Positions 7,385 to 15,337 of a DNA stretch of 32,823 nt are shown in pieces. Origin of the DNA: an uncultured Lachnospiraceae bacterium (GTDB lineage Bacteria > Bacillota > Clostridia > Lachnospirales > Lachnospiraceae). The notes under the pieces were generated by a model. It saw nothing but the letters and a program-made list of their open reading frames with translations. It ran no database searches and was not told the DNA's origin. Position numbers and translations under genes: made by a program. Every line of letters starts with the position of its first letter. Position 1 is the stretch's first letter. The stretch spans positions 1-32,823 of the forward strand of contig CAMQTN010000033.1 in assembly GCA_947037115.1 (NCBI GenBank), read 5' to 3'.

Positions 7385-9133
7385 ATGAATTACAATAATC
7401 TATGTCCGCACTGTATGCGGGAGATACAAAATCAAAACGGGGTCTGTCCTTGCTGCGGCTGTGACGAGAGACAGGGGCCGGAACTTACTCATCAGCTGCG
7501 TCCCTTTACGATTTTGAACGGAAAATATCTGGTGGGCAGTGTACTTGGCGAGGGTGGCTTCGGCATTACCTATATTGGCTATGACCTGAATCTTGAACTG
7601 CGGATTGCGGTTAAGGAATTTTATCCAAACGGTTTTTGCAGGCGGGAATCTTCCACCACAAATATGGTATCCGCATATGGAGGCTCACAGGGGGAAGCAT
7701 ACGAAAAATGGCGGGGCAGATTTGTGAGAGAGGCAAAGAGCCTCGCAAAATGTGCGAATCTGCCGGGTATAGTCGGGGTGAAGGATTTCTTTGAAGAGAA
7801 TAATACCGCTTATATTGTCATGGAGTATCTGGAGGGACAAACCTTAAAGGAATACTTGAACAGGCAGGGAGGCAAGCTGCCTGTCAGGCAGGTTCTTGCA
7901 GCGCTGGAGCCGGTGATGATCTCTATGTCGCAGGTACACAGGGCGGGGCTGATCCACAGGGATATCAGCCCGGACAATATTATGATGACGACAGACGGCG
8001 CTATGAAGCTGCTGGATTTTGGCGCGGCGGTGGATCTGATGAAGGATGAGGAGAGAAGTCTCTCCATTATGCTCAAGCCCGGCTATGCGCCGGAAGAACA
8101 GTACCGCACAAAGGGCAAACAGGGGCCATGGTCGGACGTCTATGCGCTGGCGGCCACGATTTACAAATGTATTACCGGCATTACACCGCCGGAAGCGATG
8201 GAGCGTCTGCGGGAGGATAATCTGGCATCGCCGGGCAGTCTGGGGGCAGGTATGCCCCCTTCCGCGGAAACCGCACTGTTAAAGGGCATGAGCGTGTATG
8301 CGGATGATCGGTATCAGACCATGGAGGAGTTTTACCGCGCGCTGATGACAGGAGAGGAGACGGGAAAGCCTGCGGCGCCGTACAGAGAGACAGTGGCTGT
8401 GAATAGGGAGCGCTCCGTGACGCCTGTCCGTGCAGAAAAAGGAAAACAACAAAGATATATCAGCCAAGTGGTGGCCGTATGTGGTGCGGCAGCTCTGCTT
8501 ATCGTGTTCTTCCTGCTTTTTTTCCTGACAGAGGGCCGTGGAAAGCAGAAGGAGGCGGGGGATGTCTCGCAAAGTACTGTGGATGTGCAGGAAACGAAAG
8601 AGAAGGTAAATATAGAAGAATCAGGAGAGATAGAGAATCAGGAAGAAATAGAGGAAGCGGAGAAGCCGGTCAAAGAGGAAATTGTAACCTACCGCTATGA
8701 ATTTCTAGTGGACGATGTGACGTGGTATGAAGCCTATAAGGATTGTATTGCGCGGGGCGGGCATTTGGTCACGATCGAATCGCCGGAGGAGTTTGAGATT
8801 CTGACAGAACAGCTTATGGAGCAGGAAATGGAACGTTATCTTTTCTGGATGGGCGGTATGCGCCTTAATGACAGCTGGGAATATCACTGGGTCGATGAGG
8901 CCGGAAATATGGGAGAAACTCTGTTAAACGGCGAAGATGCAGATGCATATCGGGAATATTGGCTGGAAGGGGAACCGAGCTACCAGAGCGGAGATTCGCA
9001 GGAACGGTTTGTGATGATGTTTTATATGTCCGATCAGGAGAGATGGGTATGGAATGACACGTCGGACGATCCGCTGGCGGAAGCACCGTTTTATGAGGGC
9101 AGAATTGCCTATATTTGTGAATATGTAAATTGA
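7385..9133 (+). CDS. Transmembrane Ser/Thr kinase with C-type-lectin-like ectodomain
   Basis: A 582-residue protein. The ATG at 7385 lies 7 nt after the VWA-FHA stop with only a weak GGGAATAG upstream, so translation is probably coupled; an upstream TTG at 7343 would overlap the previous gene. An N-terminal zinc ribbon (Cys7, Cys10, Cys21, Cys23/24) precedes a Hanks-type kinase (about 40-320): GEGGFG at 55-60, Lys77, HRDISPDN with Asp193, DFG Asp211 and an APEEQY activation-loop end. Residues about 360-382 form a membrane helix. After an acidic linker, residues about 435-582 look like a C-type lectin fold: GGHLVTIES, YWLEGEPS, WNDTSDD and paired Cys454/Cys578. The juxtamembrane RETVAV and RSVTPV are possible autophosphorylation sites. 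The ligand could be a glycan or a protein. Confidence 0.9.
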   Translation: MNYNNLCPHCMREIQNQNGVCPCCGCDERQGPELTHQLRPFTILNGKYLVGSVLGEGGFGITYIGYDLNLELRIAVKEFYPNGFCRRESSTTNMVSAYGGSQGEAYEKWRGRFVREAKSLAKCANLPGIVGVKDFFEENNTAYIVMEYLEGQTLKEYLNRQGGKLPVRQVLAALEPVMISMSQVHRAGLIHRDISPDNIMMTTDGAMKLLDFGAAVDLMKDEERSLSIMLKPGYAPEEQYRTKGKQGPWSDVYALAATIYKCITGITPPEAMERLREDNLASPGSLGAGMPPSAETALLKGMSVYADDRYQTMEEFYRALMTGEETGKPAAPYRETVAVNRERSVTPVRAEKGKQQRYISQVVAVCGAAALLIVFFLLFFLTEGRGKQKEAGDVSQSTVDVQETKEKVNIEESGEIENQEEIEEAEKPVKEEIVTYRYEFLVDDVTWYEAYKDCIARGGHLVTIESPEEFEILTEQLMEQEMERYLFWMGGMRLNDSWEYHWVDEAGNMGETLLNGEDADAYREYWLEGEPSYQSGDSQERFVMMFYMSDQERWVWNDTSDDPLAEAPFYEGRIAYICEYVN

Positions 9134-9195
9134 TTCCTGCGGGTGATCTGTCAGGTGGCTGCGGATGCGGGGAGTGATTTTGAGGAGAATGGGAA

Positions 9196-11511
9196 ATGGA
9201 TGTCGAAAAGTTATGTATGGGCTGTATGAAAGAATTGAAAGCGCCGGGGGTGTGCCCACATTGCGGATATAATCCGGCTGCCGTGAGTACGGAGGGACAT
9301 TATCTGAAACCGTATACGATTCTAAACGGCAAATATCTTGTGGGAAGGGTGCTTGGCGAGGGCGGGTTTGGCATTACTTATATCGGATTTGATATCAATC
9401 TGGAGCTGCCTATCGCCATCAAAGAGTTTTACCCGAACGGTTATGTCACGCGTGAAAGCGATGTGACAAGCATGGTGAGTGTTTACCGCGGGACAAATCT
9501 GGAAGCCATTTCCAAGTGGAAAAGTAATTTTATCAGAGAGGCCAGAACGCTTGCCAAGTGTTCTCACCTGTCCGGGATTGTAGGCGTGAAGGACTTTTTT
9601 GAGGAGAACGGCACGGCTTATATCGCGATGGAATATCTGGAGGGCATGACCTTGAAGGCGTATGCCAAGTCCTGCGGCGGTAAAGTGGAAGTCAATCATT
9701 TGCTGAACACTTTGGAGCCTGTCATGGCTTCTCTTGCAAAAGTACATGAATCGGGGTTGATTCACAGGGATATCAGTCCAGATAATATCATGTTGCTGGA
9801 AAACGGCAGTATGAAGCTGCTGGATTTCGGCGCGGCAAGGGATTATTCCGCGGAAGATGAAAAAAGTCTGTCCGTTCTGCTTAAGCCGGGCTATGCGCCG
9901 GAGGAGCAATATCGGACGCGGGGAAAACAGGGACCGTGGTCGGATGTGTACGCCTTTGCGGCGACCATATATAAATGCATAACAGGTGTTACGCCGCCGG
10001 AGTCCATGGAAAGAATGCGGCAGGATGATTTAAAGAAGCCGTCGGATTTTGGCGTAGCGATCTCAGGGCAGATGGAAAGCACCTTGCTAAAGGGCATGGC
10101 GGTTTATGCGGAGAACAGGTATCAGTCCATGGCGGAGTTTATGAACGCGATGCTGGCGGACAGCGATCGCACGGCGGGCATCCGTCCGGCAGTGACGATG
10201 ACAGGGCAGCAGGCGCCGCAGAGAACGGACAAAGAGCAGGAAATGCCATTGTCTGTGCGACAGAATTCGCCGCAGGGTGAGGCAGCAGGTCAGGAACAGA
10301 GCAAATTGCCAGAGAAAGCGACGGCTTTTGTCAAAAAATATGGGGTAGTTCTGGCGGCCGCCGTTGTTGTTCTGGTGATTATCCTTATGATGTCGGGAAG
10401 CAGAAAAGAAAAATCGGGAGCTGTGGCAGATTCGGAAGAGGTACAGAAGGTGACGACTGTAACGCCTCAGACAGAACAGGAGGAAGAAGCGGAAGAGGAG
10501 GAAGACACAGAACAGAAAGCGGCGGCGCTTCTTGAGGAGGGCAAGATAAAGCTGGCCGAGGGAAATTTTGGAAACGCAAAGGAATGTCTGGCTGGGGCGA
10601 AAGATTTAACGCCGAAGAATGCGGAGATCTATCTTGTGGAATGCGATCTGTATATGCAGCAGGAAGATTATGTGGCGGCGATGGATGTGCTTGTCGAGGG
10701 AATCGAACAGACAGAAAATATTACGCTGGACACAAGAAAGCATGAGCTTCTCGACAGCATTCGTCTGACGAGACAGGAACAATATATGGATGATACCGTG
10801 AGGGAGGTTTGCGAGTATAATGAGACAGGACAGATACAGACGCGGTATCGGTATGATGCGGAGGGTGAGTTGGAAGGCTGGGATGAGTATGAATATCATG
10901 GTGACGTCTTGGCTTCGGAAGTTTCTTACTATAAAAATGGCATGAAAAAGAGTGGGATCGCGTATAATGAAGACGGCACGGAAAATGTTTACGCGGCCTA
11001 TGATCAGAACGGTCAAATGACGGATGTGTATATCGCGGAATATGCGTCAACAGGCAGGCTGGAGCGAAAGCAGTACTATGAGACGCGTGGACTGACCATA
11101 AATTCCTCCATGGACAAGGTGTTGAGAAACGGCGTGAAGTGGTGGAAGCTCTATGACTATGACGAGAATGGCTATCAGATTATGGACACCAGCTATAATC
11201 AAAACGGCTCCGTGAGCAGCTGGCAGGAATACTATTATGATACGGACGGTAATACGGTAGGGTATGCGGCCTTTTATGCGGACGGTAGGATGAGCGGCTA
11301 TGGGGAAGGTTCTTATGATGAGGAGGGTAGAAAGAGCAGCGTTACAGAGTACGATGCGGATGGAAACCTGAATCGAATGGTTGAGTATGAATATGATTCG
11401 CTGGGAAGCTGCATTATGGAAAAACGCTATTATGGGAACACCGACGAGGTTTCTGAGAAGGTGGAATATGTAAATGTGTACAGGCTTACGGAGAACGCAG
11501 ATAGAGACTGA
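9196..11511 (+). CDS. Transmembrane Ser/Thr kinase with TPR-like and YD/MORN-like ectodomain
   Basis: A 771-residue paralogue of the preceding kinase, with GAGGAG at 9182-9187 and 8 nt spacing. It carries the same zinc ribbon (Cys7, Cys10, Cys20, Cys23) and kinase domain (about 40-320) with GEGGFG, Lys76, HRDISPDN Asp192 and DFG Asp210, all intact. A Gln/Thr-rich juxtamembrane linker leads to a membrane helix (about 382-400). Outside lies a Glu-rich linker, a TPR-like helical region (about 438-512, LLEEGKIKLAEGNF and ECDLYMQQEDY), then about ten repeats of 20-25 residues with Tyr-x-x-Asn/Asp-Gly cores. These resemble MORN_2 or YD repeats of surface proteins. The kinase half is strongly similar to its neighbour while the outer half is unrelated, implying duplication with ectodomain exchange. 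Confidence 0.9.
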   Translation: MDVEKLCMGCMKELKAPGVCPHCGYNPAAVSTEGHYLKPYTILNGKYLVGRVLGEGGFGITYIGFDINLELPIAIKEFYPNGYVTRESDVTSMVSVYRGTNLEAISKWKSNFIREARTLAKCSHLSGIVGVKDFFEENGTAYIAMEYLEGMTLKAYAKSCGGKVEVNHLLNTLEPVMASLAKVHESGLIHRDISPDNIMLLENGSMKLLDFGAARDYSAEDEKSLSVLLKPGYAPEEQYRTRGKQGPWSDVYAFAATIYKCITGVTPPESMERMRQDDLKKPSDFGVAISGQMESTLLKGMAVYAENRYQSMAEFMNAMLADSDRTAGIRPAVTMTGQQAPQRTDKEQEMPLSVRQNSPQGEAAGQEQSKLPEKATAFVKKYGVVLAAAVVVLVIILMMSGSRKEKSGAVADSEEVQKVTTVTPQTEQEEEAEEEEDTEQKAAALLEEGKIKLAEGNFGNAKECLAGAKDLTPKNAEIYLVECDLYMQQEDYVAAMDVLVEGIEQTENITLDTRKHELLDSIRLTRQEQYMDDTVREVCEYNETGQIQTRYRYDAEGELEGWDEYEYHGDVLASEVSYYKNGMKKSGIAYNEDGTENVYAAYDQNGQMTDVYIAEYASTGRLERKQYYETRGLTINSSMDKVLRNGVKWWKLYDYDENGYQIMDTSYNQNGSVSSWQEYYYDTDGNTVGYAAFYADGRMSGYGEGSYDEEGRKSSVTEYDADGNLNRMVEYEYDSLGSCIMEKRYYGNTDEVSEKVEYVNVYRLTENADRD

Positions 11512-11589
11512 AATTATTTACGTGATAACCATAAGTTACGCCGCGCGATGACGTACAAATAATTTTTCGCGAAAATTTCAGATTACCTC

Positions 11590-11624
11590 TTGATTTCGAC
11601 AAAAAAATCTGTTAAGATTAATAT
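11590..11624 (+). promoter_or_regulatory. Possible promoter upstream of a short transcript
   Basis: Two overlapping weak sigma-A-like arrangements are visible: TTGATT (11590-11595) with TAAGAT (11613-11618), and TCGACA (11596-11601) with TAATAT (11619-11624), each with 17-nt spacing. The AT-rich intergenic sequence makes chance matches likely. If used, the transcript would meet the terminator at 11650-11692 within about 60 nt. The 81-codon reading frame through here has no family resemblance and runs into the repeat element. Confidence 0.3.
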
Positions 11625-11649
11625 CGTAAAATTCCCCTTTTACACTGAG

Positions 11650-11692
11650 CAGGTGAAAGACTTTTTAAGCCCTTCGCCTGTTCTTTTATTTT
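11650..11692 (+). terminator. Probable rho-independent terminator of the kinase/FHA locus
   Basis: CAGGTGAA (11650-11657) pairs with TTCGCCTG (11673-11680) with one G-U pair and a 15-nt loop, followed by a T-rich run (11681-11692). It lies about 140 nt after the second kinase stop codon. It is the only plausible terminator between the kinases and the convergent ABC transporter operon. Confidence 0.55.
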
Positions 11693-11693
11693 C

Positions 11694-11822
11694 GCGCATA
11701 GGCAGAGTCAGAAAGCGGCAGGGCCAGAGTGCATGCTTGCATGCAAGACTGGCTCTGATGATTTATGACGAGCAACGCGAACGAGAAATGCGAAGCATTT
11801 CGAGTCTCTGCCCATGCGTGTC
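11694..11822 (+). repeat. Structured dispersed repeat, copy A
   Basis: About 129 nt bounded by near-perfect inverted ends: GCATAGGCAGAG (11696-11707) against CTCTGCCCATGC, 11 of 12 pairing. Internal hairpins include a GCATGCTTGCATGC apical region and GAAATGC/GCATTTC. It shares GCGCATA-GCAGAGTCAGAA near its left end and TTATGACG-GCAACG-GCGAAC-GAG in its right half with copy B at 14746-14853, which is on the opposite strand. The middle hairpins differ. No ORF is convincing. It probably belongs to a REP/MITE-like intergenic family. Confidence 0.65.
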
Positions 11823-11827
11823 ATATA

Positions 11828-12631
11828 TTATTTAGATAATAAAATCCGATCATTATCTAATTGCTTTCCGACATGGATTCGGAACTGTTCCAGCAAATCG
11901 TTAATGGAAAGCTTCTTTCGTTCTTCCCCCGACACATGAAATACGATGTGGCCATCGTCCATCATAAGAGTACGGTTTCCGAGAGAGAGCGCCTGATGCA
12001 TGTTGTGGGTGACCATCAGACAGGTGATGTTCCGTTCGGCAATGATTTTTTCCGTGAGGGCGAGTACCTTGTCTGCGGTAGCCGGATCGAGGGCGGCGGT
12101 ATGTTCGTCGAGCAGAAGAATGCGGGGCGTTACCATGGTTGCCATCAGGAGGGTAAGGGCCTGCCTCTGTCCGCCGGAGAGCAGTCCGACAGGCTGTTTC
12201 ATCCGGTCTTCCAGTCCCATGTCGAGAAGAGACAACTGTTCTCTGAATTTTTCTTTCTCATTCGTGCTGATCCGGCTGAAATAGGCGTGTCTGGAGGTGG
12301 AGGCCCGCAGATAGGCGAGAGCCATATTCTCCTCGATGGTCATGTGGGGCGCCGTGCCCTTTAGCGGGTCCTGAAAAAGATGGCCGATCACTTTACTGCG
12401 TGTATGCTCCTTACAGTAGGTGATATCTTCGCCGCCCAGTATGATCCGCCCTTCGTCCACATAAAAACTGCCAGTGATGGCGTTAAAGAGGGTGGATTTT
12501 CCTGCCCCGTTGCTGCCGACGATGGTTGCGAAATCCCCGTCCGCAAGAGACAGGCTTACCTGATCCAGCGCCTTTTTTTCGTTGACGGTGCCGGGATGAA
12601 AGGTTTTGGAGACGGAGTCAATGACTAACAT
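11828..12631 (-). CDS. trpZ: ABC transporter ATPase, TrpZ-like
   Basis: A 267-residue ATPase that energises the adjacent permease. The ATG at 12631 has AGGAGG 9 nt upstream; the ATG at 12637 would be only 3 nt from it. Motifs: Walker A GSNGAGKST, Q-loop LFQDPLKG, signature LSGGQRQ, Walker B ILLLDEH with His instead of the common Pro, and H-loop VTHNMHQ. It is the last gene of a three-gene operon and overlaps the permease gene by 14 nt. The substrate is inferred as tryptophan or a related compound from the operon's T-box, not from this protein. Confidence 0.9.
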   Translation of the reverse strand: MLVIDSVSKTFHPGTVNEKKALDQVSLSLADGDFATIVGSNGAGKSTLFNAITGSFYVDEGRIILGGEDITYCKEHTRSKVIGHLFQDPLKGTAPHMTIEENMALAYLRASTSRHAYFSRISTNEKEKFREQLSLLDMGLEDRMKQPVGLLSGGQRQALTLLMATMVTPRILLLDEHTAALDPATADKVLALTEKIIAERNITCLMVTHNMHQALSLGNRTLMMDDGHIVFHVSGEERKKLSINDLLEQFRIHVGKQLDNDRILLSK

Positions 12632-13571
12632 TTGCATTCCCCTCCTTTCTGTATATGCCGGGGTTATGGCTGCGCATTTTGTAGAAATGGGATTTTTCCT
12701 TCAAATAGGGGAAGGAAATGGCTATTGCTACGATCATGGCGGAGACCAGTTTGAGGGCTTCCGCCGGCACGTTCAGACGAAGAGCCAGCGCTACGATGAA
12801 GCGGTACAGACAGCTTCCAAGTACCACGCCGATTACTTTCTTTAACATGCTTCCCTTGCCGATGATGGTTTCGCCGATGATCAGACTCGCCAGTGCGATG
12901 GTTACCATACCTGTGCCCAGATTGATATCGCAGGATTTCTGATACTGTCCCAGAATGGCGCCGGAGAGAGCGGTCAGCGCGTTAGCGGCGCACAGGCCGA
13001 CCGTGATCATAAACAGCGGATTGATACTGGATGCCCGTACCATGTGTTCGTTGTCGCCGGTGGCGCGGATGGAAAGCCCAAGCCGTGTGTTCAAAAACCA
13101 TGATAGAATAATGCCAATCACCAGTACAATGGCAAGTACGATCAGAAATTTGTACCAGGAATCATACCAGGGAGACGCGGTCTTATCTTTGGCCAGACTG
13201 AAAATGGTATCGCAGGCAAAGAGATTTACGTTGGATGAAAAGCCCATCACCGCGATGTTGACCGTGTAGAGTCCGGTGTTAACGATAATGCCTGCCAGAA
13301 TGGAGGGAACCCCCATTCTGGTCTGTAAAAAGGCGGTGATAAAGCCGGAACAGATCCCGGCGCCCATGGCGGCGAAGAGGGCGAGAAAGGGGTGCCCTGA
13401 CAGCGTTACCATGGCGCCCACCGCGCAGCCCAAGGTAAAACAGCCGTCGGTGGACAGGTCCGCGATATTTAAAATGCTGAAAGAGATAAACAGCGCCAGC
13501 GCCACCAGGGAGTAAATACAGCCCAGTTCCAGGGCGCTTTGCAAAATGGAAAGTGTGAATATTGCACTCAT
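12618..13571 (-). CDS. trpY: ABC transporter permease, TrpY-like
   Basis: A membrane protein of about 317 residues of the branched-chain amino acid / sugar permease-like class (BPD_transp_2). The ATG at 13571 has AAAGGAG about 7 nt upstream; longer starts run into the binding-protein stop region. It begins SAIFTLSILQSALELGCIYSLVALALFISFSILNIADLS, with 8-9 hydrophobic segments and the characteristic loop RATGDNEHMVRASSIN that contacts the ATPase. It forms the membrane channel for the substrate delivered by the lipoprotein encoded 11 nt upstream. Confidence 0.88.
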   Translation of the reverse strand: MSAIFTLSILQSALELGCIYSLVALALFISFSILNIADLSTDGCFTLGCAVGAMVTLSGHPFLALFAAMGAGICSGFITAFLQTRMGVPSILAGIIVNTGLYTVNIAVMGFSSNVNLFACDTIFSLAKDKTASPWYDSWYKFLIVLAIVLVIGIILSWFLNTRLGLSIRATGDNEHMVRASSINPLFMITVGLCAANALTALSGAILGQYQKSCDINLGTGMVTIALASLIIGETIIGKGSMLKKVIGVVLGSCLYRFIVALALRLNVPAEALKLVSAMIVAIAISFPYLKEKSHFYKMRSHNPGIYRKEGNANVSH

Positions 13572-13582
13572 ACGATACTCCT

Positions 13583-14701
13583 TTACTGGAATTCTTCTGC
13601 GGTCTGGATTTCTACCAGACTGGAGCATTTGTCTGCAAACATACCGTAATCAAGACCGATGGCCCCGGCAGTCTCGGTGTTGACGGTGGCGATGCCGTTG
13701 TCCATGGTGCGAACCGCCATGGATGCGGGATCTTTGCCGTTTGCCAGAATATCAACCGCCATGTCGGCGGTGGCAGTGCCGAGTTCCACATAGTTTACGC
13801 CGTATCCCATAAACGCGCCGTTTAAAGCGAAGGAGTCCGCTCCGCCGTAATGGGGAACCTTGGCGTCGATAAATTTTTCATAGATGGCAAGCTCCGCCGT
13901 CATGACGTTGTTGTCGGTGGGAGTGAAGACGGCCTCTGCGCCGGAGGCAATCAGCGCATCCGCCGCAAGGGAAATTTCACCATTGTTGGTGCCTGTTTTT
14001 TCCACTACATGGATGCCCTTCTCTTTGCAGTAGGATTTTGCGGCGGCGATAGCGGCGGTGGAAGCGTCCTGACTCTTATCGTAGAGAAGGCCTACGGTTT
14101 TGATATCCGGGTCAGCAGCCAGCATCAGATCAAAGACCGCTTCTGTGTTTAACTCGTCGGAGGTGCCGGTGATATTGGAACCGGGGGCGTCCATGGAAGA
14201 TACCAGCCCTGCGCCAACGGGATCGGACACCGCGGAGAAGACTACGGGAATCAGGGAACCGTCCGCGCGTGTGTTTTCTGCGGTGGCATTCTGCATGACC
14301 ATGGCAACCGGTGTGGCAACAGGGATGATGAGATCCACATCGGAGGCGATCAGGTCTGCCGCGATCTGGTTCATGGTGGTGGCGTCTGCCTGCCCGTTGT
14401 AGGTAAAGTTTTTGTAATCGAAGAAAATGTCCAGTTCTTCGCTCTTTTTGTCCAGTTCCGCCTGAATGGCGGCGACGATCTGGTTTAGGGAAGCGTCGTC
14501 CACATACTGTACAATGCCGACCTTATAGGCCCTGCCGGTAGAAGAGGCGTCGCTTTCCGGGGCGCCGGCCAGAGAGCCGGTGTCGCTTTCGGTTTCGGAA
14601 GAGCCGCCGTTTGCGCCGCTGTTGCCGGAAGAGCCGCAGCCTGTGAGGGCCGTGGTGAGAACTGCGCCTGTCAGTAACAGTGTCAAAATTTTCTTTTTCA
14701 T
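13583..14701 (-). CDS. trpX: ABC transporter substrate-binding lipoprotein, TrpX-like
   Basis: A 372-residue lipoprotein with AAAGGAGG 8 nt before the start. The signal peptide ends in a lipobox ALTGC (Cys22), followed by a Gly/Ser/Asp/Glu-rich spacer (23-55) and a two-lobed binding domain that opens YKVGIVQYVDDASLNQIV and contains IPVVFSAVSDPVGAGLV. This matches the PF04392-type periplasmic binding family that includes predicted tryptophan/tyrosine transporters (TrpXYZ). It is the first gene of the operon and lies directly under the T-box leader with a UGG specifier, so tryptophan is the most likely ligand. Confidence 0.9.
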   Translation of the reverse strand: MKKKILTLLLTGAVLTTALTGCGSSGNSGANGGSSETESDTGSLAGAPESDASSTGRAYKVGIVQYVDDASLNQIVAAIQAELDKKSEELDIFFDYKNFTYNGQADATTMNQIAADLIASDVDLIIPVATPVAMVMQNATAENTRADGSLIPVVFSAVSDPVGAGLVSSMDAPGSNITGTSDELNTEAVFDLMLAADPDIKTVGLLYDKSQDASTAAIAAAKSYCKEKGIHVVEKTGTNNGEISLAADALIASGAEAVFTPTDNNVMTAELAIYEKFIDAKVPHYGGADSFALNGAFMGYGVNYVELGTATADMAVDILANGKDPASMAVRTMDNGIATVNTETAGAIGLDYGMFADKCSSLVEIQTAEEFQ

Positions 14702-14745
14702 AATAGTGTCCTCCTTTTATGTTGTTTCTTTTTGGATATGCTTTT

Positions 14746-14853
14746 GCATAAGCAGGCTCGGTTCGCACGTTGCCCGTCATAAGATATTCTGCGCGTGTGC
14801 CCATGCAGGCATGGCACATACTCCGCATATCTTCTGACTCTGCTTATGCGCGC
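14746..14853 (-). repeat. Structured dispersed repeat, copy B
   Basis: About 108 nt closed by a perfect 10-bp inverted repeat: GCATAAGCAG (14746-14755) with CTGCTTATGC (14840-14849). On the minus strand it reads GCGCATAAGCAGAGTCAGAA, a variable hairpin around GTGCCATGCC/TGCATGGGCAC, then TTATGACGGGCAACGTGCGA and a closing arm. It is the same family as copy A (11694-11822), in opposite orientation. It directly abuts the T-run of the T-box terminator and lies in the 5' untranslated region of trpX, so any read-through transcript contains it as a large stem-loop. Confidence 0.65.
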
Positions 14854-14887
14854 AAAAAAACCGCCCCAGACAAATGTCTGAGACGGT
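14854..14887 (-). terminator. T-box regulated terminator
   Basis: On the minus strand ACCGTCTCAGAC pairs with GTCTGGGGCGGT over 12 bp with two G-U pairs and a tight loop, followed by seven T residues. It lies just after the T-box antiterminator sequence, the normal place for the attenuator that is bypassed when uncharged tRNA is bound. Confidence 0.9.
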
Positions 14888-15183
14888 AATAAACATAAGT
14901 TAATAAGTTATTATCGCGGTACCACTCAAATTGAACGGAAGCGCAAACTCCCGATCCGCTTTTTCCATATACAATCATATATGCCGCCTTGGTAACGGGT
15001 GCGGTTCCCGCCGGGGGCTACTCTGCCTCGATGATACTGACATTTCAGCCCGGCCTCGAAAGTCCATTCCGCATAAGTGCCATGTCGCCTTTCACCAGCC
15101 GGCGGCTCTCTGTAATGGTGAACCTATACTTACTACTCTTTCTCACAGGTTTGGATTATAATAGGTGTCTCTGATTTAATTAT
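14854..15183 (-). promoter_or_regulatory. T-box riboswitch, Trp (UGG) specifier
   Basis: The minus strand holds the diagnostic T-box sequence GAGTGGTACCGCG (14927-14915) followed by a terminator. Upstream is a Stem I with an AGTA/GAA loop-E pair, the AGAGAGCCG and GGTGAAAGG conserved blocks (about 15112-15088), and a specifier loop reading GAA-TGG-AC. The specifier codon is complementary to 15064-15066, i.e. UGG for tryptophan. Binding of uncharged tRNA-Trp should stabilise the antiterminator and switch on the transporter genes. The specifier assignment is from motif position, so a covariance-model fit would be the proper confirmation. Confidence 0.92.
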
Positions 15184-15188
15184 ATAAC

Positions 15189-15217
15189 ACAATAATACTT
15201 TTGTTACGGATTGTCAA
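15189..15217 (-). promoter_or_regulatory. Promoter of the T-box / trpXYZ operon
   Basis: On the minus strand a consensus -35 TTGACA (15217-15212) and a -10 TATTGT (15194-15189) are separated by 17 nt. Transcription would start near 15183, at the beginning of the T-box leader. Confidence 0.75.
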
Positions 15218-15256
15218 ATGTTTTTTTGAAGCTTAATTGTAAAAGCAGGCAGACAC

Positions 15257-15284
15257 TTGAAATTTCAGGATTAACTGCTATGAT
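15257..15284 (+). promoter_or_regulatory. Sigma-A-type promoter for the ylmH-like gene
   Basis: TTGAAA (15257-15262) and TATGAT (15279-15284) with 16-nt spacing lie about 50 nt before the ylmH-like start codon. This promoter diverges from that of the T-box operon. Confidence 0.65.
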
Positions 15285-15337
15285 ATCTTTACGGGAACAG
15301 ATAGTATCATTGCGGGATATGTATGGGAGGCAGATCT

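Noticed and set aside
11590..11835. 81-codon plus-strand ORF after the second kinase
   Set aside because: There is no ribosome binding site and no family resemblance; it crosses the terminator hairpin and the structured repeat.
15323..15337. Longer start for the ylmH-like gene
   Set aside because: This ATG overlaps the GGGAGG site that serves the ATG at 15338.
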